From Massilia sp. UBA2604 (GTDB lineage: Bacteria; Pseudomonadota; Gammaproteobacteria; Burkholderiales; Burkholderiaceae_D): a stretch of DNA of 41,527 nt. Positions 25,586-34,288 of the stretch are shown piece after piece. The first letter of the stretch is position 1, and every line of letters begins with the position of its first letter. A model generated the notes under the pieces. The model ran no database searches. It worked only from the letters and a program-made list of their open reading frames with translations, and had not been told where the DNA came from. The stretch lies in assembly GCA_002339265.1 (NCBI GenBank), contig DDKG01000298.1, positions 7,271-48,797 of the forward strand, read 5' to 3'. A program made the translations under genes and the position numbers.

Positions 25586-26897
25586 GCGTCGCCTGTGCCT
25601 GAGGTTCTTCGGTGAACATCATTTCCGCCAGCGTGCCGTGCGCTGGGTTGGACGATATCGTCAAGGTCCAGCCGAAGCGTTCGCACACCCGGCGCGTCAG
25701 GAACAACCCCAGTCCCTGGCCGCCACCCTGCTTGGCCGACTTGCGCAGCGCCTGCGTGTAGCGCCGCGCGGCGGCGACCGTGTCGAAGCCTGCGCCGCTG
25801 TCCTGGATGCTCAGGCGCCAGTCCACCAGCCTGACGCGGATGTCGCCCTGGTAGCTGTTCTCGGCCGCATTGCGCAGCAGGTTGCCCACCACGATGCGCG
25901 CGATCGCTTCCGGGCAGTTCACCGTCAGGGGCTCCAGCGCTTCGACGACGAAATGCGCGTCCTTTCCCTCCAGTAGATGCCGGTGGTCGTCGATCAGCGT
26001 CAGCACCAGCGCATCGAGGCGCGTCGTTTCCAGCGGCGCCTTGCCGTCCTCGCGCGACAGGAACAGCAGCGCCGCCATGGTCTCGGTAAGATCCTCGACC
26101 GTCGACTCGATGCGCGCCAGCGGCGCGCCGGCGGCCGGCGGCAGCTCGTGCAGCTTGAGCACGTCGACGGCGCCGGCGATGACGGCGATCGGCGTGCGAA
26201 ATTCATGGCTGGCCTGGTCGAGCAGGCTGCGTTCGCGCTCGATGAAGCGCTCGACCCGTTCCAGGTGGCCGTTGACGATGACGGCGATGTCGTGCAGTTC
26301 GCTCAGGGCGAAATCGGTCGCCAGGCGCTGCGACGGCTGCTCGGGATCGAGTTCCTCCATCCGCTGCGCCAGCACGCCGATCGGCCGGCGCAGGCTGCGG
26401 TAGACCCAGGCGATCGAGCCGGCGATCATCGCGCCGCTCAGGACCGCAATCAGCACGGCGATCAAGCCGAGGTCGTTCTGGTAATCCTCGAGTTCCGTGA
26501 TGTCGACCGCCATCACGAGACGCTGCCCGTCGGCGAGCGGGGTCACCAGCACCGTATGGCTGCGCCTTGACTCGTAGCTGTCCATCGCCTGCTCGTCGTA
26601 GTAGCCGGGTCGCAGCCTGGCGAAGTAGGGCGGCATGTCGGCGGGTAGATTGGTATCGGCCACACTCCACGCCCGGATCCGGCCGCTCGACGGCAGTTGC
26701 GCGCCTGGGGCCAGCCTGCCGTCCGCAACATACTGGGCCGAGCTGGACTCCAGGAGTTCTTCCCACAGCGGATGCACGATCAGGTTCTGGCTCAGCTGGC
26801 CCTGGATGGCCAGTCCGACCGCCATGACGATGCCGAACAGGACGAAGACCGCGCTGATCTTGCGCTGCAGGCTGGACATGCGGCGACGCTCACTCAT
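25569..26897 (-). CDS. Sensor histidine kinase, MipA/FAH neighbourhood
   Basis: A 442-residue kinase. TM1 is at about residues 13-33, then a periplasmic sensor of about 110 residues (Tyr-rich LRPGYYDEQ), TM2 at about 144-166, a HAMP-like linker, HisKA with H231 in QASHEFRTPIAV, and the ATPase domain with N box (NLLRNAAEN), G1 (DSGAGFD) and G2 (GQGLGLFLTRR). ATG 26897 overlaps the regulator's end by eight bases; ATG 26879 is an alternative. It forms a pair with the regulator encoded immediately upstream. The signal is unknown; the downstream outer-membrane protein gene might be a target. Confidence 0.85.
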   Translation of the reverse strand: MSERRRMSSLQRKISAVFVLFGIVMAVGLAIQGQLSQNLIVHPLWEELLESSSAQYVADGRLAPGAQLPSSGRIRAWSVADTNLPADMPPYFARLRPGYYDEQAMDSYESRRSHTVLVTPLADGQRLVMAVDITELEDYQNDLGLIAVLIAVLSGAMIAGSIAWVYRSLRRPIGVLAQRMEELDPEQPSQRLATDFALSELHDIAVIVNGHLERVERFIERERSLLDQASHEFRTPIAVIAGAVDVLKLHELPPAAGAPLARIESTVEDLTETMAALLFLSREDGKAPLETTRLDALVLTLIDDHRHLLEGKDAHFVVEALEPLTVNCPEAIARIVVGNLLRNAAENSYQGDIRVRLVDWRLSIQDSGAGFDTVAAARRYTQALRKSAKQGGGQGLGLFLTRRVCERFGWTLTISSNPAHGTLAEMMFTEEPQAQATLSRLP

Positions 26898-27588
26898 CCG
26901 ACAGCCCCAGGCGATAGCCGCTGCCCGCGATCGTCTTGAGCAGCTTGCGCGGAGAGCCGCCGTCGACCGCCTTGCGCAGCATGTGCATGTGCGAGCGCAG
27001 GACGTCGTTGTCGGGGACGTCGTCCTTCCAGATCAGGGTTTCCAGCTCTTCGCGCCGCACCACGGCGGGCGACCTGCGCATCAGGAGTTCCAGCAGCTGG
27101 CGCCGCACCGGCGTCATCGCCAGCGTCTTGCCGGCGCGGCTCACTTCGAGCGTGCCGAGGTCGAAGCGCAGGTCGGCCACTTCCAGCACCTGGGATTCGT
27201 CCACGGCCCCGCGCGTGCGCTGCACCAGCACCCGCAGGCGGATCTCCAGCTCGGCCAGCGCGACCGGCTTGACCACGTAGTCGTCGGCGCCGGTGAGAAA
27301 GCCGTGCAGCTTGTGCTCGAGCTGGTCCTTTGCCGTCAGCACGATCACCGGGATGCACGATTTCATGTCCTGGCGCAGCCGCCCCAGCATGGTCATGCCG
27401 TCCATGCGCGGCATCATCCAGTCGAGGACGATCGCGTCGTAGCGGTTGATGGCCAGCAGCCCCAGGCCCGACTCGCCGTCGGGCGCGGCATCGGGATGGT
27501 GGCCGCAAGCTTCCAGGTAGTCGTAGATGTTCGCGGCCAGGCCGGCGTTGTCTTCGATGATGAGGATACTGAGTGGCTGCTTGCTCAT
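26890..27588 (-). CDS. OmpR/PhoB-family response regulator
   Basis: A 232-residue protein with a receiver domain (ILIIEDNAGL, phospho-acceptor D56 in AIVLDWMMPRMDG, switch T in VLTAKD, K in VVKPVA) and a winged-helix output domain ending KTIAGSGYRLGLS. It precedes and overlaps its kinase gene. ATG 27588 starts directly at the receiver. Only 58 bases separate it from the MipA-like gene, which is transcribed in the same direction towards it, so it could belong to the same transcript. The receiver/output linker is longer than in the regulator at 3743-4459. Confidence 0.87.
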   Translation of the reverse strand: MSKQPLSILIIEDNAGLAANIYDYLEACGHHPDAAPDGESGLGLLAINRYDAIVLDWMMPRMDGMTMLGRLRQDMKSCIPVIVLTAKDQLEHKLHGFLTGADDYVVKPVALAELEIRLRVLVQRTRGAVDESQVLEVADLRFDLGTLEVSRAGKTLAMTPVRRQLLELLMRRSPAVVRREELETLIWKDDVPDNDVLRSHMHMLRKAVDGGSPRKLLKTIAGSGYRLGLSDE

Positions 27589-27646
27589 GTGGCCGTAACG
27601 GTTCGGTTGAAAAGGCTGGACTGGGGAAGTGCTCCCCTAGTATCGC

Positions 27647-28423
27647 TCAGAAGCCGCGGCTGAAGCCAATGAAGGCCGACACCGAGCCGTCCTTGTCCTT
27701 CTCCACCAGCGGGCTGTCGGACAGCTTCGTCGGCAGCTTGCGGTAGGCGACGTTGCCGATGAAGGCCCAGTTTCCGGCGAAGGGACGCATCACGTCGATG
27801 CCGATGCGCGGCACGGCGGCGCTGCCCGGCTGGTAGTTCGCTACGCCGCGCGCCACTTCCTCGGGCAGGATGCCGTAGTAGTAGTTGGCCAGCTTCTTCG
27901 ACAGGTGCGACACGCCGACGTTCGGTGCGATCCGGGTGGCGCCCCACTGGAACGGGTACGAGTAGGTCAGGTTGGCTTCATAACCCTTGCTGGTGCTGGT
28001 GACGTCGCCCTTGACGCCCACGTCGAGCTGGCCCATGTCGCCGCGCCAGCTGCCGGCCAGGCCCAGGTCGAAGGCGTCGTCGCGGTCTTCCAGCAGATTG
28101 CGGTCGATGCCGCGTTCGGCCAGCTCGAGCACGCCGAAGTCGTCCCTGTCGATGCCGTCGGAACGTGCCGATAGGGTCGCGTCGAGCGAAAAGCCGGCGC
28201 GCTTTACGAGGTGGGCGCCTCCTTGAATACCGCGCCAGTAGAAGCGCTCGCCCTGGTAGGACACGAGCGGGAAGGGCGTGACGCGCGTGCCTTCGCCGGC
28301 ATATACCGAGTCGGAGACGGCGGCGCCGACGCCCAGGCCCCAGCGCGATGGCTGTTGTGCGCTGGCGAGGCTGGAGACAAGGAGGGCGGCGGGGAGGGCG
28401 GCAAAGACGAAGAGAGGCTTCAT
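27647..28423 (-). CDS. MipA/OmpV-family outer-membrane protein
   Basis: A 258-residue protein with a signal peptide (MKPLFVFAALPAALLVSSLASAQQ) and an aromatic/glycine-rich beta-strand pattern ending in a terminal strand that closes with F (FIGFSRGF), a typical outer-membrane signature. GVGAAVSDSVYAGEG and PLVSYQGERFYWRG near the start and NYYYGILPEE in the middle match MipA/OmpV proteins. The frame is open for another 98 codons upstream, but ATG 28423 precedes the signal peptide. MipA scaffolds peptidoglycan enzymes in E. coli, while other family members are linked to antibiotic uptake or acid response, so the exact role here is open. It sits between an exported FAH-fold gene and a two-component pair. 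Confidence 0.85.
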   Translation of the reverse strand: MKPLFVFAALPAALLVSSLASAQQPSRWGLGVGAAVSDSVYAGEGTRVTPFPLVSYQGERFYWRGIQGGAHLVKRAGFSLDATLSARSDGIDRDDFGVLELAERGIDRNLLEDRDDAFDLGLAGSWRGDMGQLDVGVKGDVTSTSKGYEANLTYSYPFQWGATRIAPNVGVSHLSKKLANYYYGILPEEVARGVANYQPGSAAVPRIGIDVMRPFAGNWAFIGNVAYRKLPTKLSDSPLVEKDKDGSVSAFIGFSRGF

Positions 28424-28505
28424 GGATGGCCTGTTGGTGGTCGCTGGATGGGTGCCGGCACTATGCGGCAGGCGTGTCGATGAAATGTCGTTGGAGGGGG
28501 AAGAG

Positions 28506-29645
28506 CTAGTTTTTCGGAGCGTGGGCCGCGACAACCGTGGTGTCGATCCAGCCCAGATAGTTGCTGGAATGGCGCACCCGGTTGCCTGGCTGCAGATAGA
28601 TGCGCTTGGCGGCTTCGGCGGCCAGGTAGCGCTCGATCTGCGCCAACTGCTCGCTGCGGTCCCTCGCACCCATGACCGCCTTGATGACGGCCGGTTCGGG
28701 TTCCCTGAACACGACACCGTCGCCGGTGCCGGTCAGCACAGCGCTCGCGGTGTCGATCGCGGCCCGGGCGACCATCGGGATGCGGCCGCCCGCGTACGAC
28801 CAGGTGCGCGTGCCGGGTTTGCTCACTGCCTCGCTCAAGGTCTCGTTCACGATCGCGCGCAAGTCCTTGATCATTTCGCCGGCCTTCGCATGCTGGCGCT
28901 GCTGGCCGTCGACATGGGTCGCGATCGTGACGCCTTGCAGGAAGGCTTTCCAGTCGCGCGGCACGACGAGCAGGGGACCGGTGGGGAAGCGGTCAGGCCC
29001 GCTCTTGGCGCCGGCAAAGCCGTCGCCCGAAGCCGGGTTTGCGAGATTGATCTTGCGGACCAGCGTGGCGCGGTCGGAGAAATCCCCGCACAGGAAGAAG
29101 CCCTTGCGCGCCGCGTCGAAGTCGGCGCCCGAGCGCAGCTCGCGGTCGAAGCGCGCGCAGACTTCCACCTCGTAGTCCAGCAGGGTGCCGGGAGCGGCGG
29201 CGACCTGCGAACGGGGGCCGCCGGCCTCGGACAGCTTCGGGAACAGGAAGGCTTCGTCCATGCCGACTTCCGCGCCATGCGCCGGATAATTGGTGCCGGC
29301 CGCGATATGGGCCAGGCCACGCGGGCCCACGCCGAGCAGGCCCGCAAGCGGATAGCTGCGGACGCCTTGCGGCTCACGCGCCAGGCGGTCCAGCGCGGCG
29401 GCATCGAAGCGTGCGATCACGTCGAATGCGTCCGCGCTGTGCAGGCCGCTGGCCGTGCTGAGGTCGATGGCGGCCAGTTCGGCCGCGCCGAGCTTGACGA
29501 CCAGCAGCGTGTGTATTTGCTCACCCTGGCGGACCTGGGCGAAGGTATGGGCCTGGTCGATGGGCGCCAGGGTGGGGCTGGCGCTTGCCGGCAGGGCCGC
29601 GAGCAGCAGGCAGGCGAGCGACAGCGCGGTACGATGGAAGGGCAT
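28506..29645 (-). CDS. Fumarylacetoacetate-hydrolase-fold protein with signal peptide
   Basis: A 379-residue protein. After a signal peptide (FHRTALSLACLLLAALPASASP) comes a variable N-terminal domain and then the FAH-type catalytic core. The core has GTNYPAHGAEV (about residues 117-127), FLFPKLSE, the metal-binding LDYEVEVCARFD, the next ligand region CGDFSDRATLV, and a GPLLVVPRDW block after SGDGFAGAKSGP. FAH-fold enzymes are Mg2+/Mn2+-dependent hydrolases, decarboxylases or isomerases that normally work in the cytosol on catabolic 2-oxoacids; an exported one is unusual. A C-terminal extension (about residues 300-379) is not part of the classical core. ATG 29645 is followed by the signal peptide; an upstream site is GGAG in the leader. 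The substrate is unknown. Confidence 0.75.
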   Translation of the reverse strand: MPFHRTALSLACLLLAALPASASPTLAPIDQAHTFAQVRQGEQIHTLLVVKLGAAELAAIDLSTASGLHSADAFDVIARFDAAALDRLAREPQGVRSYPLAGLLGVGPRGLAHIAAGTNYPAHGAEVGMDEAFLFPKLSEAGGPRSQVAAAPGTLLDYEVEVCARFDRELRSGADFDAARKGFFLCGDFSDRATLVRKINLANPASGDGFAGAKSGPDRFPTGPLLVVPRDWKAFLQGVTIATHVDGQQRQHAKAGEMIKDLRAIVNETLSEAVSKPGTRTWSYAGGRIPMVARAAIDTASAVLTGTGDGVVFREPEPAVIKAVMGARDRSEQLAQIERYLAAEAAKRIYLQPGNRVRHSSNYLGWIDTTVVAAHAPKN

Positions 29646-29717
29646 GGCATGACTCCGAGTGTTGAAGGAGCCCGCATCGTAGCCATGCCATGTCGCGCGG
29701 TTGTCGTCAGGTCAGCC

Positions 29718-31031
29718 TTAAGTGAGGTCGCGGATGTGCAGCCGTGCCTCCAGCCCGCCCTCGGGGTGGTTGGACAGCGTCAGCGCGCCATTCAGCGTCG
29801 TCGCCAGCTGCCGGGCGATGGCGAGGCCAAGCCCCGTGCCGCCCGTGTCGCGGTTGCGCGAAGCTTCCAGGCGGTAGAACGGTTCGAAGACCTTTTCCAG
29901 CTCGTTTCCGGGGATGCCTGGCCCGAAGTCGCGCACCAGGATCACGAGCTCACCCGCGGCGGGCGCTTCGATGCCGATTTCGACCTTGCCGGCGTACTTG
30001 AGGCCATTGTCGACCAGGTTGCCGAGGATGCGCCGCAGCGCATGCGGGCGGGTCGCGATCGACGCGCCGGCCGTGCCGCGCAGGGTCACAGCGCGTCCGG
30101 CATCCTGGTAGTCGCCGACCAGACTCTCCAGCATCGCATCTGCATCGATACGGCACGGCGACTCCAGCGTGCCGTGCAGGGTGCGCGCATAGGCCACGCC
30201 GTCCTTGACCAGCGCCTCCATCTCGCCCAGGTCGCGGTTCATCCTGTCGCGCTGGACACCGTCGTCCAGCATGTCAGCGCGCATGCGCATGCGGGTGATC
30301 GGCGTCTGCAGGTCATGCGAGATCGCGGCCAGGATCTGGGTGCGTTCCTTCATGTAGCCGGCGATGCGCGCCTGCATCGCATTGAAGGCGCGCGCCGCAC
30401 GCGTGACTTCCTGGGGACCGGATTCGGGCAACGGCTCGGCCTTCAGGTCCGGTCCCAGGCGGTCGGCCGCATCGGCCAGCTGGGCCAGGGGACGGGTCAC
30501 CAGCCGCACCCCGGCCCAGGTGAAGGCCGCCAGCAGCGCCAGCTGGCCGAGCAGGACGGCCGGCAGCCAGTTCGACACCGGCAGGCCGGCAGGCCGCATG
30601 TCGATCGTCAGCGGCGTGCCGTCGCTCAGGATCACGTGGGCCTGCACCCGGTCCGGATGGCCCGGCGCCGCGTAGGCCGTCACCTTGTACTGCTTGCCGA
30701 TGGCGTCCATGAAGGCTTCGGCGATGCGGCGCGAGTGCGCGCTGTCGGGTGCGCGGCCGGGATCGCCGGCGCCGAGCGAGAAAGTGTAGGTGCGGCGCTC
30801 GAGCCGCGGCAGCCAGGCGGCGCGTTCGGCCGCCGGCAGGCGATCGAGCAGGGCCACCGAGCTGGCGACGTCCTGTTCCAGGTAGCCGAGCATCAGCCCC
30901 ACCGTGGCTTCGCGCCGCTCGCTCATGATCAGGACGTAGGACAGCGCATGCGCGAGCGCCAGGCCGAGCGACAGGATCAGCACCAGGCGCACGAACAGCG
31001 TGCGCGGCCAGCGCAAGAGGGAAGTGTTCAT
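29718..31031 (-). CDS. EnvZ-like sensor histidine kinase
   Basis: A 437-residue kinase with TM1 (about residues 12-35), a periplasmic sensor of about 115 residues, TM2 (about 155-178), a HAMP domain (RPLAQLADAADRLG), HisKA with H239 in ISHDLQTPITR, and ATPase motifs N (NLVDNGLKY), G1 (DFGPGIP) and G2 (GTGLGLAIA). The ISHDLQTP form of the phospho-acceptor box is common in EnvZ-type kinases of proteobacteria. Its ATG at 31031 overlaps the regulator's stop by four bases (ATGA), a classical coupled pair. The signal is unknown. Confidence 0.87.
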   Translation of the reverse strand: MNTSLLRWPRTLFVRLVLILSLGLALAHALSYVLIMSERREATVGLMLGYLEQDVASSVALLDRLPAAERAAWLPRLERRTYTFSLGAGDPGRAPDSAHSRRIAEAFMDAIGKQYKVTAYAAPGHPDRVQAHVILSDGTPLTIDMRPAGLPVSNWLPAVLLGQLALLAAFTWAGVRLVTRPLAQLADAADRLGPDLKAEPLPESGPQEVTRAARAFNAMQARIAGYMKERTQILAAISHDLQTPITRMRMRADMLDDGVQRDRMNRDLGEMEALVKDGVAYARTLHGTLESPCRIDADAMLESLVGDYQDAGRAVTLRGTAGASIATRPHALRRILGNLVDNGLKYAGKVEIGIEAPAAGELVILVRDFGPGIPGNELEKVFEPFYRLEASRNRDTGGTGLGLAIARQLATTLNGALTLSNHPEGGLEARLHIRDLT

Positions 31032-31777
31032 GCCGGACCGTCCGCCACTTCGACCGAGGACGAGAACACATAGCCTTCGCTGCGCAGGGTCTTGATGTAG
31101 CGCGGCTCGCGCGCACCGTCGCGCAGGCGCTGGCGCAGGCGGCTCACCAGGAGGTCGATCGAGCGGTCGAACAGGTCGGCGTCGCGGCCCTGGGTCAGGT
31201 TCAGCAGCTGGTCGCGCGACAGCACGCGCTGCGGATGGTCGAGGAAGACGCGCAGCAAGCGGTATTCGGCGCCGCTCAGGGCCACCAGCGTGCCTTCGTC
31301 ATCGAGCAGGTGGCGGCCGACGGTGTCGAGTTTCCACTCGCCGAATACCAGGAATCGGCCCGGCTCCCTGACCTCGAAGTTCGGCGGCAGCATGCGCGCG
31401 CGGCGCAGCACCGAGCGCACGCGCGCGAACAGCTCGCGTACGGCGAACGGCTTGGTCAGGTAATCGTCGGCGCCCATCTCGAGGCCGACCACGCGGTCGG
31501 TCTCCTCGTCGCGCGCGGTGAGCATCAGGATCGGCAAGGTGCGCCATTTGCCGGCGCGCAGGTCGCGGCACAGGCTAAGACCATCCTCGCCGGGCAGCAT
31601 CAGGTCCAGGATCACCAGGTCGAACTGGTGCTGCTCCATCAGCGCGCGCATCTGGCGGCCGTTGGCGGCGGTGGTTGCGCGCATGCCCTGCTTTTCCAGG
31701 TAGCTGGCAAGGAGTTCGCGGATCTCGAGGTCGTCGTCGACGATCAGGATATGGTCGGTGTGGTCCATGGTCGGCAC
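31028..31777 (-). CDS. OmpR-like response regulator
   Basis: A 249-residue protein with a receiver domain (ILIVDDDLEIR, phospho-acceptor D58 in LVILDLMLPGEDG, switch T in LMLTARD, K in LTKPFA) and a winged-helix domain (SLDRSIDLL-like DLFDRSIDLLVSRLR, ending TLRSEGYVFSS). DRSIDLLVSRLR is the recognition-helix form typical of OmpR. ATG 31777 or 31768 both begin just before the receiver. It is the first gene of a pair with the kinase, transcribed divergently from the redox operon, so a 180-base spacer could serve both directions. Confidence 0.88.
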   Translation of the reverse strand: MPTMDHTDHILIVDDDLEIRELLASYLEKQGMRATTAANGRQMRALMEQHQFDLVILDLMLPGEDGLSLCRDLRAGKWRTLPILMLTARDEETDRVVGLEMGADDYLTKPFAVRELFARVRSVLRRARMLPPNFEVREPGRFLVFGEWKLDTVGRHLLDDEGTLVALSGAEYRLLRVFLDHPQRVLSRDQLLNLTQGRDADLFDRSIDLLVSRLRQRLRDGAREPRYIKTLRSEGYVFSSSVEVADGPA

Positions 31778-31957
31778 CCGGCAAGAGTAGGTCGAAAGTG
31801 GCAGTGCTGTCTTTATATCTTAACTTCGCTGCACTTTTGTATGCCAATGTATCTGAGCCCGGGCCGGGTACAGTAGATTGCAATAACGGCCATTGCCGAC
31901 ACATCCCGGATACGCCACGGCGGTCCAATACGGTCATCCCAACAGGAGGACCGTACC
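31778..31957. promoter_or_regulatory. Divergent promoter region between OmpR-like pair and redox operon
   Basis: 180 bases, less GC-rich than its surroundings. On the minus strand TTGGCA and TAAGAT are 19 bases apart, a modest promoter for the regulator. On the plus strand a strong AGGAGGA ribosome site precedes ATG 31958. I could not identify a clear plus-strand -35/-10 pair. A shared operator for the OmpR-like regulator is possible. Confidence 0.4.
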
Positions 31958-32665
31958 ATGCCAACCCCCATCGACGCACCACTTGCCCTGCTGGGCGGCG
32001 TACTGACCATCGCCTCGCCCTGCGTGCTCCCCATCCTGCCCATCGTCCTGGGCGGCACTCTGCACGACCGCGCCGAAGGCCGGCGCAACACGCGTCCGCT
32101 GTTCATCGTGGCCGGCTTCGTCATCGCCTTCGCCTCCCTCGGCCTGCTGCTGGCCAGCGCGTCGCAGCACGTCGTGCTGGCCCATGAGACGCTGCGCTAC
32201 GCGGGCCTGGCCATCCTGGCCGTGCTGGGCGTGGCGATGCTGTGGAAGGCCCCGTACGCCTGGCTCATGAACCATATGAGCGCCCTGGTAAGCAGGGCGT
32301 TACCGTCCGGCGGCAGCGAACGCGCCGGCAATCTTGGCGCTCTGTTGCTGGGCATGTCGCTCGGCGCAGTCTGGACGCCGTGCGCAGGCCCGGTGCTGGC
32401 CTCGATCCTGGTGCTGGTGGCCCAGGCCCAGGATCTCGGCCGCTCGGCCAGCCTGCTGGTGCTGTATGCCGTCGGCGCCGGCATCCCGATGCTGGTCATC
32501 GCCTACGGCGGGCAGTTCGTCCGCACCCGGACCCGCGCCGTGGCCCGCCACGCCGACCGCCTGCAACAGCTGTTCGGGGCGCTGATCCTGGCCACCGCCG
32601 CCGCCATCTATTTCCAGTACGACGTCCTGCTGTACGCCCACCTCGCCAACTTCATCTCGCTGTGA
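31958..32665 (+). CDS. CcdA/DsbD-like thiol-disulfide membrane transporter
   Basis: A 235-residue protein with six predicted transmembrane helices. The paired redox cysteines are C22 in ASPCVLPILPIV and C142 in WTPCAGPVLAS, each beginning a helix with the P-C-x-x-P pattern of CcdA. CcdA/DsbD proteins carry electrons from cytosolic thioredoxin across the membrane to reduce periplasmic partners. Here the probable partner is the TlpA-like protein encoded 11 bases downstream. ATG 31958 has AGGAGGA upstream. The gene starts a four-gene plus-strand unit. Confidence 0.88.
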   Translation: MPTPIDAPLALLGGVLTIASPCVLPILPIVLGGTLHDRAEGRRNTRPLFIVAGFVIAFASLGLLLASASQHVVLAHETLRYAGLAILAVLGVAMLWKAPYAWLMNHMSALVSRALPSGGSERAGNLGALLLGMSLGAVWTPCAGPVLASILVLVAQAQDLGRSASLLVLYAVGAGIPMLVIAYGGQFVRTRTRAVARHADRLQQLFGALILATAAAIYFQYDVLLYAHLANFISL

Positions 32666-32676
32666 AAGGACCCATC

Positions 32677-33198
32677 ATGAAAAACCTGTTCGTCACGCTG
32701 CTCGCCGGCGCCACCTTCTTCAACGCCGCCATGGCCCACGGCGCGCCGTTCGCCAAGGTCCAGACGGCCCCCGAGTTCACCGGCATCGACACCTGGCTCA
32801 ATTCGCAGCCCCTGACGGTGCAGGGCCTGCGCGGCAAGGTCGTGCTGGTCGATTTCTGGACCTACACCTGCATCAACTGCATCCGCACGCTGCCCCACGT
32901 GAAGCGTTGGCACGAGAAGTACAAGGACCAGGGCCTGGTGGTGGTCGGCGTGCATACCCCCGAGTATCCGTTCGAACGTTCGACGGCGAACGTGCAGGGC
33001 GCGATCAAGCGCTTCGGCATCCCGTACGCGGTGGCCCAGGACAACCGCTACGCCACCTGGGAAGCCTATTCGAACCAGTATTGGCCGGCGGTCTACCTGA
33101 TCGACAAGCGCGGACGCATCGTCTACACGCACTTCGGCGAAGGCGCCTACCAGCAGACCGAAGCGAAGATCCAGGCCCTGCTGGCCGAACCCTCGTAA
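32677..33198 (+). CDS. Exported TlpA-like thioredoxin (periplasmic redoxin)
   Basis: A 173-residue protein with a signal peptide (MKNLFVTLLAGATFFNAAMAHGAP) and a thioredoxin fold with the active site C65-I-N-C68 in WTYTCINCIRTLP. KRFGIPYAVAQDN and the conserved cis-proline in QYWPAVYLID complete the family pattern. The domain resembles the C-terminal domain of DipZ proteins, where it is fused to a CcdA-like domain; here the two are separate adjacent genes. It is expected to be reduced by the CcdA-like protein and to act on periplasmic disulfides or peroxides. ATG 32677 has AAAGGA before it. Confidence 0.88.
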   Translation: MKNLFVTLLAGATFFNAAMAHGAPFAKVQTAPEFTGIDTWLNSQPLTVQGLRGKVVLVDFWTYTCINCIRTLPHVKRWHEKYKDQGLVVVGVHTPEYPFERSTANVQGAIKRFGIPYAVAQDNRYATWEAYSNQYWPAVYLIDKRGRIVYTHFGEGAYQQTEAKIQALLAEPS

Positions 33199-33230
33199 GG
33201 AAATCCCACAGCAAACCAAAGGAGGACACC

Positions 33231-34277
33231 ATGAATGAAGCAAGCAACCCGAAACGCAGGTATTTCCTCGGCACCGCGGCACTGGGTCTCGTCGCCACCC
33301 AGGCTGGCCTGGCCGGCGCCGTGCCGATGGCGCCCACGAAGGCTGGAGCTGGCAGCGGGATTTCCCCGGCCAGCGACACCTTCACCGACATCCGCCAGAT
33401 CCGCGCCGGTGTGCTGGACGTGGGCTATGTCGATGCCGGCCCCGCCAACGGCAAGCCGGTGGTGCTGTTCCATGGCTGGCCCTACGACATCCACGCCTTC
33501 GTCGACGTGGCGCCGATCCTTGTCACCGCCGGCTACCGCGTGATCGTGCCCCACCTGCGCGGCTACGGCAGCACGCGATTCCTGTCGAACGATACGCCGC
33601 GCAACGGCCAGCAGGCCAGCTTCACCGCGGATGCGGTGGCCTTCCTCGACGCCCTCAAGATCGAGCAGGCGATCGTCGCCGGTTTCGACTGGGGCGCCCG
33701 CATCGCAACCACCCTGGCCGCGCTGTGGCCGCAGCGCTTCCATGCGCTGGTGTCGGTCAGCGGCTACCTGATCGGCAGCCAGGAAGGCAACGTCAAGCCG
33801 CTGGCGCCGAAGGCCGAGCTGCAATGGTGGTACCAGTATTACTTCGCCACCCCGCGCGGCGAACGCGGTTATCGCGAAAACACGCACGCCTTTGCGCGCC
33901 TGATCTGGGAGCTGGCTTCGCCCCAGTGGAAGTTCGACGACGCGACCTTTGCCCGCTCGGCCAAATCGCTCGACAACCCGGACCACGTCGCCATCTCGAT
34001 CAGCAACTACCGCTGGCGCCTGGGCCTGGCGCCGAGCGAGCCGCGCTACGAAGCCATCGAGCGGCGCCTGGCGGCATTCCCCGACGTCGCGGTGCCGACC
34101 ATCACGATGGAGGGCGAGGCCAACGGGGCGCCGCATCCGGACCCGACGAACTACGCCAGGAAATTCCTGAAGAAGTACGAACACCGCCACCTCGCCAAGG
34201 GTGTCGGCCACAACCTGCCGCAGGAAGCGCCCCGGGACTTCGCCCAGGCCATCCTCGACGTCGCCAAATGGATTTGA
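33231..34277 (+). CDS. Exported (Tat-type) alpha/beta hydrolase, epoxide-hydrolase-like
   Basis: A 348-residue protein. The N-terminus has a twin-arginine-like signal (PKRRYFLGTAALG...AGLAGA). The hydrolase core shows the oxyanion motif HGWP (81-84), a nucleophile elbow GFDWGA with D153 (aspartate as in epoxide hydrolases and haloalkane dehalogenases), and the terminal histidine H327 in GVGHNLPQE. The helical cap has the WWYQYYF segment. Substrate unknown; epoxide or halide chemistry is suggested only by the aspartate. A strong GGAGGA ribosome site lies before ATG 33231. It is the third gene of the redox operon; the Tat signal means export in folded form. Confidence 0.8.
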   Translation: MNEASNPKRRYFLGTAALGLVATQAGLAGAVPMAPTKAGAGSGISPASDTFTDIRQIRAGVLDVGYVDAGPANGKPVVLFHGWPYDIHAFVDVAPILVTAGYRVIVPHLRGYGSTRFLSNDTPRNGQQASFTADAVAFLDALKIEQAIVAGFDWGARIATTLAALWPQRFHALVSVSGYLIGSQEGNVKPLAPKAELQWWYQYYFATPRGERGYRENTHAFARLIWELASPQWKFDDATFARSAKSLDNPDHVAISISNYRWRLGLAPSEPRYEAIERRLAAFPDVAVPTITMEGEANGAPHPDPTNYARKFLKKYEHRHLAKGVGHNLPQEAPRDFAQAILDVAKWI

Positions 34278-34288
34278 GGAGATCGACC

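Noticed and set aside
28278..31073. A 931-codon plus-strand open frame
   Set aside because: Antisense to the MipA, FAH and kinase genes; low-complexity composition and no motif.
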